From Butyriboletus loyo (taxonomy: Eukaryota > Basidiomycota > Agaricomycetes > Boletales > Boletaceae): a DNA stretch of 64,000 nt. Under the pieces are notes generated by a model. It was not told the origin of the DNA. It was given only the letters and a program-made list of their open reading frames with translations, and searched no databases. Shown piece after piece: positions 40,249 through 51,095 of this stretch. The translations under genes and the position numbers were made by a program. The stretch's first letter is position 1. Every line of letters begins with the position of its first letter. The DNA lies in NCBI GenBank assembly GCA_038093515.1, contig JBBPSI010000098.1, positions 1 through 64,000 of the forward strand, given 5' to 3'.

Positions 40249-41932
40249 CGGAAACTTGATTTTGAGCCCGAGTGGTCAAATTTGTAGTTTCAAGGGGGTA
40301 GCGGCACCAAGGAATGGGGCCCGCACGAGGAAACACACCGGCGTCGCTATAATGGTTGAACAAGATTCATTTAAAGACCCGACTTACTATAGATCTAGTT
40401 GAAAAACTCAATATGTACATAGGGATTTGGCAGATGAGGTCAACATGAGGTGAGCAGATTAGTCTGTGGGAGTAATTGCCAGTGGGTGAGAACACCTACA
40501 AAAACTGCTCAAGTGGTCGCATTGCTACCAGCTGATTGATAAAATGCCAACAGTACCGAACGAAGTACATACAATAACTTTCACAACTTCTTGCAACGAA
40601 GGTTACTGACCCTCCGGACGCTCTTTGAAGATAAGATAGCTCGAGCTGCACCCTGGCTTTCGGGGAGGGTTGAGCGAATGAAGATAACGGAAAAAATGAT
40701 TCAACAGTGTCTAATTCACCAATGACGGTCAGCTTCCGACTTAGGAACGGCAGCAAAGGGAACATTCTCCTCGCCTGTGGCCCTGTGGCTTTGACACGTA
40801 CATGGCGGACCTCGGCTTTGCTAATTGCTATCATGATAAATTGTCCTGTATGGAAAAGAAAGATAGAAAGGTATCTCTATTCTGAGAAGGTACACAAAGT
40901 ATTTCCCGACTCCCACGATAGTGGAGGAGGGTTCTTTCCGCAGCAAACGGTCAGGCACCTGCAAAAGTGCATTCTATCGTAGAAACTGTGATGTGATCAG
41001 CTGTGAACTGCAAAGTTAAGATTTACATGTCAGCATTTCGGTGTTTCGGTGTCGTAGATCGTTGTGCGGTGAACGAACGCACTTGAAGGCACTCAGGGAG
41101 CTCCATATATGTATCATAGTCGCAACAGGAAAATTGATTTAATTTGTCTGCAGGTTCATCCACAAGCAACCAGGTCGTGCTGTGCGTGTGCTCGACGAGT
41201 CGTCGTGTCCAGCGTTACACCATAGTAGCATCCTGTTCCATACAACCCATGCCAGCGCTTTGTTTATTTTTGTCTTGTCTTTTGTGCTGTGCTCGCCACC
41301 CAGCGCACTTTGTCGTCTTTTTCACCCCGCTTTATACACCAATTAAATGGTTTTTTTCTGCTTTTTAAAATGTACGAAGCCTGAAAAGGCCTGAAAAAGC
41401 ACCTCGAGAGGTGAAGGTTCTGCTCGAAAATGCCCCGCTCGAGTTTTTTCGGCTTAGGCGGGAAAAGCGCATAAAGGCAACATGCAAAAATACCGATGAA
41501 GTCACTCAGGCACTCATCATCAGTGCGTACCACAACGCATTGGAGTCAGTTCTATCCCACAGCGCGAGGTTCGAACATTTCATCAACGTTCAATAATAAT
41601 GTGAGGTATAAAAGTAGTTTTCATTGAGAGGGATTACAGTGTCGCAGCTACTGGTTTGGACACTCTCTATCAATGATTTCACTTCCTTCAGTGTATATAA
41701 AGGAGGCAATCCGCTTATCGGTGTACAGGGATACAAGGACAAATTAACTCTGGTGGGAGCAGCGCAACAGGATATACAAGAACAAGACACAGGATATAAC
41801 CATTGAGTAGATGAGTGAGAAGCATAGTACTACGTACTTCGAAAAGCCTTTTCCTCACGCTTGCAACCCTGATCAAACAGGGGTAATATCCCTAGATCAC
41901 CACATATTCTCATACAAAGGGGTATCAAAAGC
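40249..41932. other. inter-unit interval with eIF4E fragment B and an extra segment
   Basis: Contains eIF4E fragment B at 40600-40860. About 40990-41690 has no counterpart in the other spacers. From about 41715 the sequence rejoins the common spacer (compare 34130-34310). No independent gene is recognised. Confidence 0.5.
40600..40860 (-). pseudogene. eIF4E fragment B with internal deletion
   Basis: Reads AEVRHVRVKATGP, then LTVIGELDTVESFFP (intact gene: LTVIGEFDTVESFCRYF) and ARVQLELSYLQ. It then jumps directly to sequence that in the intact unit lies beyond the eIF4E stop codon (compare 47250-47330). The cap-pocket half, last exon and stop region are deleted. Confidence 0.8.
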
Positions 41933-43984
41933 CTAGTTGATATTAATAGTAGCGAGATTATAGCCATTTACTATGGCATCCTGTTCCCGCTCTCGCACCG
42001 ATTTCCGGGCGTTCAGCCTAACCTCCATCATGTGTATCAGCTCAGTCTCCGGACAGACATATATTCAAACAACTTACACCGCCATCATCGAATTGGCATA
42101 TGCTAAGCGACCAAGCGGTGGGGTTGAGTTCAAAAGGTCGACAAGGTGGAAACACTCACCTTTGCATACAAAGCTCGTCGGCAATGCAGTAAAGTAATCT
42201 CCGCCCGGCACGATAAACTGTGTCCACATTCGTGACTTTCCTGCACTCACAGAAATCGTGAGCATGAAACATACCATCAGACACCACCCAATCGAAACGA
42301 GACTGCGAGGCAGAACGGTCAAGGATGAGATACATCATAATTGGACATCAAACATGACTCGCTCACCATGTAAAGAGCCCCATGTTAACAAATACGATCG
42401 TCAAGTGTCGAATGTGGTTTTGTGACCTGACGTTCATAAGAGAGCCCTGTCAATTACACTGCACGATTTCATCGAAAATGGAATAACACGCGGCGCACTT
42501 TCGAACCCCTCGACGACCTCCTCGAAGGTAGAAGAACACGGACCCTGTTATGAGGGTATCACAGATGGCTCCGAAAAGCGCTGAACGTGGGGACCACTGA
42601 TAAAGGATTTGAGGATGCCTTGATAAGCAAAAAAATAAACGGACATACCGGGGTGGAATTGAGGACCGCCATGCTGTGGTTAACGAAGCTAAGTAGATTG
42701 TCTCAGTTCATCGAGATAGACGGCGGAACGGATATGCATACACTACATATGTACAAACTTTTGAAGTGGGGGAGCGATTTAATATCACCATACCGTTTAG
42801 GGGGAGGTGGGAAGTACGAACCTAGTCCGAGTGCTATGTGGGGACAAATCAGGTTCATCTACCAATAATACTGGAACCACGTACCGAATTGCGTCAACGA
42901 CGTCACAATCTATCCCCACCTCCTTCAGTAAAATGTTGAGTGAATATAGCGACCACCCTACTCACGATCGAAAATGTCAGGATCACATTCTGTGCACTAA
43001 CTAATGCCGACCCTTTCTGTTAGGAAATATGTGAAAGGAAAATGACAAAACTCACTGATCCAAACTCTGTGAGCATAAAAGCTGTTCACGTGAGCTGACC
43101 ATGTCGAGAACGAGTGAATGAGGCCAATGCTCACCATTGTACAACGACAGTCATAATATACTTATGACGTTCGAATCAGCACCCCAGTCTCGATGTTGAC
43201 TTGGGATGTAACAAACGCTTACACTAGTTAAGATGGTTGGCTAGTAAAACCATTGGGTTGATATCCATCCTCGACCAGACGCGACTGGATCTACGCACTG
43301 TCATTTCCCTACGACAAAATTCCCGTCCACAACGGATCAACCATTGAGTCCACGAATACACTAAACCTACACTCACCACGGGAGTTCCGGAGGACAAAAC
43401 AAGGACATGCCATGGCATGATACAAGTAGTTTCCAGTGAGTCCAGGCACTGAAAGTAATATTTAGAATAGCCATCACCCTAGAATATCCGGCCAGACGAA
43501 ATGAGCATCTGTGACAAATCGCCCATGTCAACTAGCAAACATACAGAAGGAACGACACCTGGTATGCGCCTACATTCAGCTTGGACCCTACAGAACCAAA
43601 CCAAACCACGCACCATGGCCTTCAATGACCTCATGTCTTGAGGAAAACTCAACAAATAAAACATAGACTGTCCAAGTGTACACCCGAATAACCTGGTGAT
43701 TCCAATTCCAAATCAGTCCTACCCTATCCCATTGGCCTACCTGGCATGGTCGACAAGCCAGTCTGTTTCACGTTCGTGGACATGTTCGTCCGTCAAGTCC
43801 ACCATCGTTGAAACGACTTGGCTGACGCTTAGCAAGTGGAAGATATATATTTTGCTTACATCAGTGCCACCATGAATCCTACGCTACTCATTAGCTGAGA
43901 GTGCGAATATACAATGAAAGTCGGATGAAACATACCACACAACGCCGGCCCCCGCAAGAGCTCATTGTCGGGGTTCGAAGGCAT
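41933..43984 (-). CDS. DUF6534-like membrane protein, copy 3
   Basis: ATG at 43984 gives MPSNPDNELLRGPALCGM. Then a block FYLLSFPQDMRSLKAM (43620-43670), equivalent to the FP.D...LKA segment of DUF6534 proteins, a segment CLLVDMGDLSQMLIS, and LVSIGWCLMVCFML. The last exon ends at 41933. The C-terminal exon has a small insertion relative to the other copies (SGGVEFKR). It is preceded on the same strand by eIF4E fragment C, as copy 4 is preceded by the intact eIF4E. Not shown to be intact. Confidence 0.5.
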
Positions 43985-44369
43985 TGGAAAGTTGATTTTG
44001 AGCTCGAGTGGTCAAATTTACAGTTTCAAGGGGGTAGCGGCACCAAGGATTCAGGAATAGAGCATCGCACGGGGAACACACCGGCGTCGCTATAATGGTC
44101 GAACAAGATTCATTTAAAGACCCGACTTACTATAGATCTGGTTGAAAAACTCCATATGTACATAGGGACTTGGCAGATGAGGTCAACATGAGGTGAGCGG
44201 ATTAGTCTGTGGGAGTAATTGACAGTGGGTGAGAACACCTGCAAAAAGTGCTTCAAGTTAAGTGGTTGCATTGCTTCCAGCTGATTGATAAAATGCGAAC
44301 AATACCGAACGAAGTAATGTACATACCGTAACTTCTTGTAACGAACTAATCAAACACTCCCGCGTCATG

Positions 44370-44945
44370 TTTCGTGTTCGTTTAGTTCTCCATCCAGTCC
44401 CACCAGTATTACTAACCGATCCCAAAACTTCCAAATGCGCCACCGCCAACATTGTTCGTGGGTGTCCCAGCCTCACTGGTGGGACTGATAACGTTACCGA
44501 AGGAACCCTTGTGGGTATGATTGGCCGACGCGCCAAATGTTGACCGAAAGGATGTGGATGGCATCGCTTGGATGGACAAAAACTTGTTCGGCAAGGGTCG
44601 ATCTTCGGTGTTATACTGGAACCAGGAAAAGACGTGACTGATGAATGGTTATACACAAAGAAAAGCCAAGGGACTGACCTGGAACTCAAGGCCGATGCTG
44701 TCAGCTTCGGAGACATCGAGCAGCTTGACAAGTTTCCTGCCGATGCCGTTTAGTCGCTCGACGTCGTCTTTGTTGCGTGTCCACAACTGAATGCGGTCCA
44801 CCTTGCTTTTGAGGCTGACGACAGCCCCGCAAATTTCATCACCCTCCTCGAGTTCCTCTACGACGAGTGCCATCGCCAGCCAGGCCCAACACCGATCGAG
44901 CAAGACTGGATTGTTCTCTGTGGTAAGGACTCACTTCCCACCTTT
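44370..44945 (-). pseudogene. eIF4E 3' fragment C, nearly identical to the intact gene
   Basis: Carries the second half of exon 2 (LLDRCWAWLAMALVVEELEE, EICGAVVSLKSKVDRIQLW, NGIGRKLVKLLDVSEADS), the last intron and the last exon. Only a few bases differ from 46.68-47.21 kb. Homology ends near the codons for NNPVLLDR; everything upstream is missing. In the last exon a 4-base insertion after FGIG creates an immediate TAG, removing about ten residues. It has no start codon of its own. Confidence 0.88.
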
Positions 44946-45744
44946 GTTATTCATGTCAGCGACCTCATCACTAAGTCGGCTGCAAGCGGACTTGCTTCCT
45001 CGTATCTAATGTTGAACTGCTTATTGGTGTTCGGGTGCCCCTGGTTACACAAAGATTAATTGATTGATTCCCGTGGGAGCAATGCAGTAGAGTACCTGAG
45101 AGATACTGTAGCATGAGTACTAAGTTGTCATGAGTTGGACAAGTTCATGTCTTGTTCAAGTCACGATCAAAAAAAGTACAATCACCGTCCTGATGGAAAT
45201 ATATGCCGTGACGCCATTCATTGTCATTCTGGAAAGGAAGTCCGCACGAACGAACATCTTGCCATCCGCGCAACTCAACAAACCTGACCTTGGGTAAGAG
45301 CGGGAGACACTGAATTCGAAGGGACAAGTAGAGCATAGCCCCGCGTAGCCCTGGATCATATTAATTCCCCTAGTGAATGCAATTCGCTGGACCCTGGGTG
45401 TTCCAATTCAAGCCATAAGCAGGCTGAGCTCACTTCTCGGCCAAACTGGCTCGGCGTCGATATTTTCGCCTGGGGTATCCGACTGTTCTAAGGGTAGCTT
45501 TGGGGGTGTTCCCGAGGTTCCCATGACTCAAGGGTCATGCGATGTGCGCCACGCTGGTCTGAATGCAGACGGTCTTCGAGGTTTTACCGGATAGCCGACG
45601 GGGTTGTGATATCTGATAGATAGTAGACCGTTGGAGTGACGAGCTGTGTTTGCGGTGAATGGGATTGCTGTCCGCCTTGTCTCTTACCACAAGGACGGTC
45701 CATAAATTTATTCAATTAAGAAGAAAATTCCAACGTTCCTCACG
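44946..45744. other. centre of the inverted duplication; eIF4E promoter region
   Basis: Mostly unique sequence between the arms. About 45000-45090 resembles the spacer that precedes the other units. The rest has no recognised gene and should include the promoter and 5' untranslated region of the intact eIF4E. Confidence 0.5.
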
Positions 45745-47217
45745 ATGTCGAGCCCACCGTCGTCTCTGCACGCTTCCATGCACGCACCGAAGCCAGAGCG
45801 CCCAGTTGCCGCCCTACGACCGCCCTCCCTCAACCAGCTCGCAGCACGCATCAACCTCAGCTCGGTCAACACAACTGCATCAACAACCAGCTCGCCCGCC
45901 CGCCCACGTCTCGCCGCCTCCATCCTTCGGACTGGCTCACAGACGTCTCTGTCAACTACTTCCACCAACGACTCCATCGCTGTCAATGCGTCATCTACCC
46001 GCTCAACGTCCCCGGCACTGACGGCTACGACCATCGCCACGCCTCCCAAATCCACCACGCCTTCCATCCCAGAGGAGACCTTACTCGAGACTGAGCCTCT
46101 CACTCAGGAAAAGTTGAACGCGCTTAATCAAGAAACCGGCTCCGTTGTAAAACCTCCCGAGAAGAAGGTCAAAGGGTACAAGAACATCCCAAGTCTCGAT
46201 GCTATCACTGCCCGTTTGGCCAAGGCGAGATCGCTCAGTATCGATGGATCGGCACGCCCCCCAGAAGCTGAGATGATCGAGGATCCGAAGACGCCTGGAG
46301 CAGTTATGAAGGCGCCGGAGCATCCCCTTCAGTTTACGTGGTGTGTGGGCATGCTTAGATCAGGGACGACATTTCCATATCTTTGCCATATTCATAGGAC
46401 GATCTACCATGACACTAAAGCCAAGGCTCCTCATGCACCCGCAAAAGAGGAGAGTGTTCCTTTTGCTGCCATTCCCGAATCCGAGGATTACGAAGCGGGA
46501 CTGACCGTCATTGGTGAATTCGACACTGTCGAATCATTCTGCCGTTATTTCAATTGGCTCAAGCCACCATCAAAGCTCGAGCGGAACTCCAACTATCATA
46601 TCTTCAAGTCCGGGATCAAGCCCATGTGGGAGGATGCCGCGAATGCGCAAGGAGGGAAATGGGTCCTTACCATGAAGAACAATCCAGTCTTGCTCGATCG
46701 GTGTTGGGCCTGGCTGGCGATGGCACTCGTCGGAGAGGAACTCGAGGAGGGTGATGAGATTTGCGGGGCAGTCGTCAGCCTCAGAAGCAAGGTGGACCGC
46801 ATTCAGTTGTGGACACGCAACAAAGACGACGTCGAGCGACTAAACGGCATCGGCAAGAAACTTGTCAAGCTGCTCGATGTCTCCGAAGCTGACAGCATCG
46901 GCCTTGAGTTCCAGGTCAGTCCCTTGGCTTTTCTTTGTGTATAACCATTCAGCAGTCACGTCTTGTCCTGGTTCCAGTATAACACCGAAGATCGACCCTT
47001 GCCGAACAAGTTTTTGTCCATCCAAGCGATGCCATCCACATCCTTTCGGTCAACATTTGGCGCGTCGGCCAATCATACCCACAAGGGTTCTCTCGGTAAC
47101 GTTATCAGTCCCACCAGTGAGGCTGGGACACCCATGAACAGTGTTGGCGGTGGCGCATTTGGAAGTTTTGGGATCGGTAACATTGGTGGGACTGGATGGA
47201 GAACTAAACGAACATGA
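45745..47217 (+). CDS. translation initiation factor eIF4E, class II (4EHP/eIF4E2-like)
   Basis: mRNA cap-binding protein. Exons 45745-46340, 46398-46914 and 46978-47217 give 450 residues. Intron 1 is 57 bases and in frame (GTGTGT...ATAG); intron 2 is 63 bases (GTCAGT...CCAG). The long Ser/Thr/Ala-rich N-terminus (MSSPPSSLHASMHAPK) and the Gly/Ser-rich C-terminus (ending GTGWRTKRT) flank the core. The core reads HPLQFTWTIYHDTKAK, LTVIGEFDTVESFCRYFNWL, HIFKSGIKPMWEDAANAQGG and KWVLTMKNN, then EICGAVVSLRSK. The first cap-sandwich Trp region differs from eIF4E1, and IKPMWED..N..GGKW matches class II, so a role as translational repressor or stress-specific factor is plausible. It is the only complete eIF4E among five copies here. 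Confidence 0.92.
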
Positions 47218-47606
47218 AGCATGGCGCAGCACAGTGTTTGAAGGATAAGTAGCCTTCGTTGCAAGAAGTTGTGAAAGTTACTGTATGTACTTCGTTCGGT
47301 CCTGTTCGCATTTTATCAATCAGCTGGAAGCAATGCAACCACTTAAGCAGTTTTTACAGGTGTTCTCACCCACTGGCAATTACTCCCACAGACTAATCTG
47401 CTCACCTCATGTTGACCTCATCTGCCAAATCTCTATGTACATATTGAGTTGTTCAACCAGATCTATAGTAAGTCGGGTCTTTGAATGAATCTTGTTCGAC
47501 CATAATAGCGACGCCGGTATGTTCCCCGTGCGAGGCTCCATTCCTTGGTGCTACTACCTCCTTGAAACTGTAAATTTGACCACTCGAGCTCAAAATCAAC
47601 TTTCCG
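47218..47606. other. spacer between eIF4E and DUF6534 copy 4
   Basis: eIF4E 3' untranslated sequence and upstream region of the DUF6534 copy. The same stretch precedes every unit (for example 36.4-36.78, 40.25-40.6, 44.0-44.37 and 50.77-51.09 kb). Confidence 0.6.
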
Positions 47607-49682
47607 ATGCCTTCGAATCCCGACAATGAGCTCTTGCGGGGGCCGGTGTTGTGTGGTATGCTTGACCCGAGTTTCATCGTATACTGGCATTCCCAGCTGA
47701 CGAGTAGCGTAGGATTCATGGTGGCACTGATGTAAGCAAAATATATATCTTCCACCTGCTAAGCGTCAGCCAAGTCGTTTCAACGATGGTGGACTTGACC
47801 GACGAACATGTCCACGAACGTGAAACAGACTGGCTTGTCGAGCATGCCAGGTAGGCCAATGGGATAGGGTAGGACTGATTTAGAATTGGAATCATCAGGT
47901 TATTCGGGTGTACACTTGGACAGTCTATATTTTATTTTTTCAGTTTTCCCCAAGACATGAGGTCATTGAAGGCCATGGTGCGTAGTTTAGTTTTTATCTG
48001 TAGGGTCCAAGCTGAATGGAGGTGCATACTAGGTGTCGTTCCTTCTGTATGTTTATGTTGCCGTGGGCGATTTGTCACCGATTCTCATTTCGTCTGACGG
48101 ATATTCTAGGGTGATAGCTATTCTCAATATGGCTTTCAGTATCTGGACTCATTGGAAGCTGTTCGTATCGTGCCATGGCACGACCTTACCCTGTCCTCCG
48201 GAACTCCCGTGGTCAGTGTAGGTTTGGTGTATCGTGGACTCAATGGTTGATCTGTTGTGGACGGGAATGTTCTCGTAGGGAAATGACAGTGCGTAGATCC
48301 AGTCGCGGCTGGTCGAGGATCTCACCCCGATGGTATTACTAGGCAGTCATCTTAACCAGTGTAAGTCTTTGTTACATCCCAAGTCCACATCGGGGCATCG
48401 AGGTTGAGATGCTCACCCGGATGTTACAAAGTATATTATGATTGTCGTTGTACAATGGTGAGCACTGGCCTCATTCATACGTTGTTCTCATGGTCAGATC
48501 ACGTGAACAGCTTTTATGCTCACAGAGTTTGGATCAGTGAGTTTCCTCATCTTCCTTTCACATAATTCCTAACAGAATGGGTCTGCATTAGTTAGTGCAC
48601 GGAATGTGATCGTGACATTATAGATCGTGAGTAACATGGTCGCTATATTCACCTAACATTTTACTGAAGGAGGTGGGGATAGATTGCGACGTCGTTGACG
48701 CAATTCGGTATGTGGTTCCAGTTTGTTGGCACAGATGAACCTGATTTGTCCCCATATTCATAGCACTCGGACTGGGTTCGTACCTTCCACCTCTCGCTGA
48801 ATGGTATGACGATCTTAAATCGCTCTCCCACTTCAAAAGTTTGCACATATGTAATGTATGCATATCCGTTCACCGTCACTCTGTCTCGATGAACCGAAGC
48901 AATCTACCTAGCTTCGTTAGCCGCAGCATGGTGGTCCTCAATTCCACCCTGATATTTCCATTTATTCTTTGCTGATCAAGGCATCCTCAAATCCCCTTTC
49001 ATTTATCATTTATTAGTGGTCCCCACGTTCAGCGCTTTTCGGAGCCATCTGTGATACCCTCATAACAGGGTCCGTGTTCTTCTACCTTCGAGGAGGTCGT
49101 CGAGGGGTTCGAAAGTGCGCCGCATGTTATTCCATTTTCGATGAAATCGCGCAGTGTAATTGACAGGGCTCTCTTATGAACGTCAGGTCACGAAACCACA
49201 TTCGACACCTGACGATCGTATTTGTTAACATGGGGCTCTTCACATGGTGAGTGATGCATGTTTTGCTGTCCAATGCATCTCATCCCTGAGTCTTGACCGT
49301 TCTCCCTCGTAGTCTCGTTTCGATTGGGTGGTGTCTGTTGGTATGTTTCATGCTCATGATCAGTGCGAAGGCAGGAAAGTCACGAATGTGGACACAGTTT
49401 ATCATACCAGACGGAACTTACTTTACTGCAGTCCCGACGAGCTTCGTATGCAAAGGTGCGTGTTTCCGCCTTGTGGACGTTTTGAACTCAATCCACTGTT
49501 TGGTCGCTTAGCATATGCCAATTCGATGATGGCGGTGTAAGTCGTTCTAACATGACATGTCTGTCCGTTCTGAGCTGATACACACGATGGCGAGTAGGCT
49601 GAATGCCCGGAAATCGGCGCGAGAGCGAGAACAGGATGTCATCGCCAATGGCTATAATCTCGCTACTATCGACATCAACTAG
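47607..49682 (+). CDS. DUF6534-like membrane protein, copy 4
   Basis: ATG at 47607 gives MPSNPDNELLRGPVLCGM. Helix segment VSFLLYVYVAVGDLSPILIS lies at about 48030-48090, VNSFYAHRVWIS at about 48500-48535, LVSIGWCLLVCFMLMIS at 49310-49370 and RMWTQFIIPDGTYFTAVPTS at about 49390. Across the last introns come LAYANSMMAV and LNARKSAREREQDVIANGYN, ending LATIDIN at 49682. The final part matches the DUF6534 C-terminal helix pair (KLYANS followed by LNAR). It is the most likely of the five to be functional, being next to the intact eIF4E, but splicing was not fully resolved. Confidence 0.55.
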
Positions 49683-49929
49683 GCATTTCATGCCCTTTTG
49701 GATGAGAATACGTGATAATCTAGGGATTACCTGGTGTTGTGGTATTTCATTAAGCTTGCAAGCGTAAGGAAATGGCTTTGGAAGTACGCAGTACTACAAC
49801 TCATGCTCCTCTGACCCATCTACTGAATGGTTATGTCCTATTCTTGTACCTCCTATCGTGCTGCTCCCACCGGGATTAATTAATGTTTGATGGGCCGTAC
49901 AACTTGTTCCTTGAGTCGCCACATTTATT
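49683..49929. other. inter-unit spacer
   Basis: Homologous to the spacers at 34.13-34.38, 38.10-38.25 and 41.75-41.93 kb. No gene. Confidence 0.6.
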
Positions 49930-50766
49930 CAACATGGCCCGAAATACTTGGTGTGTGAGCATAGTACCTTAGATCATGATAGCAAAGCCAAGGTTCGCTA
50001 CGTACGTCTCAAAGCCACAGGGCCACTGGCAAGGACAGTGTTCCCTTTGCAGCTGTTTCCGTTATCTTCATTGGCTCAAGTGACCCACCCCCAGACCGAA
50101 AGCCAGGGCGCAGCTCGAGCTACCCTGATAATTCAGTCCGAGATCAAGGATATGTGGGAACATGATCCAGCGCAATGTGGAAAGTGGGGTCTTTGTGATG
50201 ACGAACAATCCAGGGGTCTTGGGCTTGGCTTGCGATGGCGCTCGTACCCGGAAGAGGGTGACGAGATTTGCAGGGCAGTCATGAGCCTGGGAAGCAGGCC
50301 AGCGGCCTATATTCGATTGTGTTACACGCAGCAAAGACGACGTTGAGCGACTAAATGGCATCGGCAGAAAACTTGTACATCAAGCTGCTGGATACTCTCC
50401 GAAGCTGACAGCATTGAGTTCCAGGTCAGTCCCTTGGCTTTTCTTTGGATATAACCATTCATCAGTCACGTCTTTTCCTGGTTCCAGTATAATACCGAGG
50501 ATCGACCCTTGCCGAATAAGTTTCTGTCCATCCAAGCGATGCCATCCACCGTGACATCTTTTCGGTCAACATTTGGCGCGTCGGCCAGTCATACCCACGA
50601 GGGTTCCTTCGGTAACGTTACCAGTCCCGCCAGTGAGGCTGGGACACCCACGAACAGTGTTGGTGGTGGCGTATTTAGAATTTTTGGGATCGGTAACATT
50701 GGTGGGACTGGATGGAGAACTAAACGAACACGAAGCATGACGCAGCAATGTTTGGAGGATAAGTAG
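49930..50766 (+). pseudogene. eIF4E 3' fragment D, degenerate
   Basis: Begins about at HDSKAKVRYVRLKATGP and includes MWEHDPAQCGKWG, EEGDEICRAVMSLGSRP, the last intron and the last exon (PNKFLSIQAMPSTVTSFRS). It is frameshifted between these blocks and lacks the N-terminal half. Shares its changes with fragment A in the left arm, so the two are inverted copies of one already damaged ancestor. Confidence 0.87.
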
Positions 50767-51095
50767 CCTTTTCGGTACTGTTCGCATTTCATCGATGCAT
50801 CAACCAACTCGACGCCGCAGTGCAAACACCTGAGCTGTTTTTAGAGGTACCGTGCCATTCACACCCAGTTACTCCCACAGACCAATCTGCTCACCTCATG
50901 TTGACCTCATCTGCCAAATCCCTATGTACATATGGAGTTTTCCAATCAGATCTATAGTAAGTCGGGTCTTTAAATGAATCTTGTTCGACCATTATAGCCA
51001 CGCCTGTATGTTTCCTCCTGCGGGTCCCATTCCTTGGTGCCACTACCTCCTTGAAACTGCAGATTTGACTACTCGAGTTCAGGATCAACTTTCCG

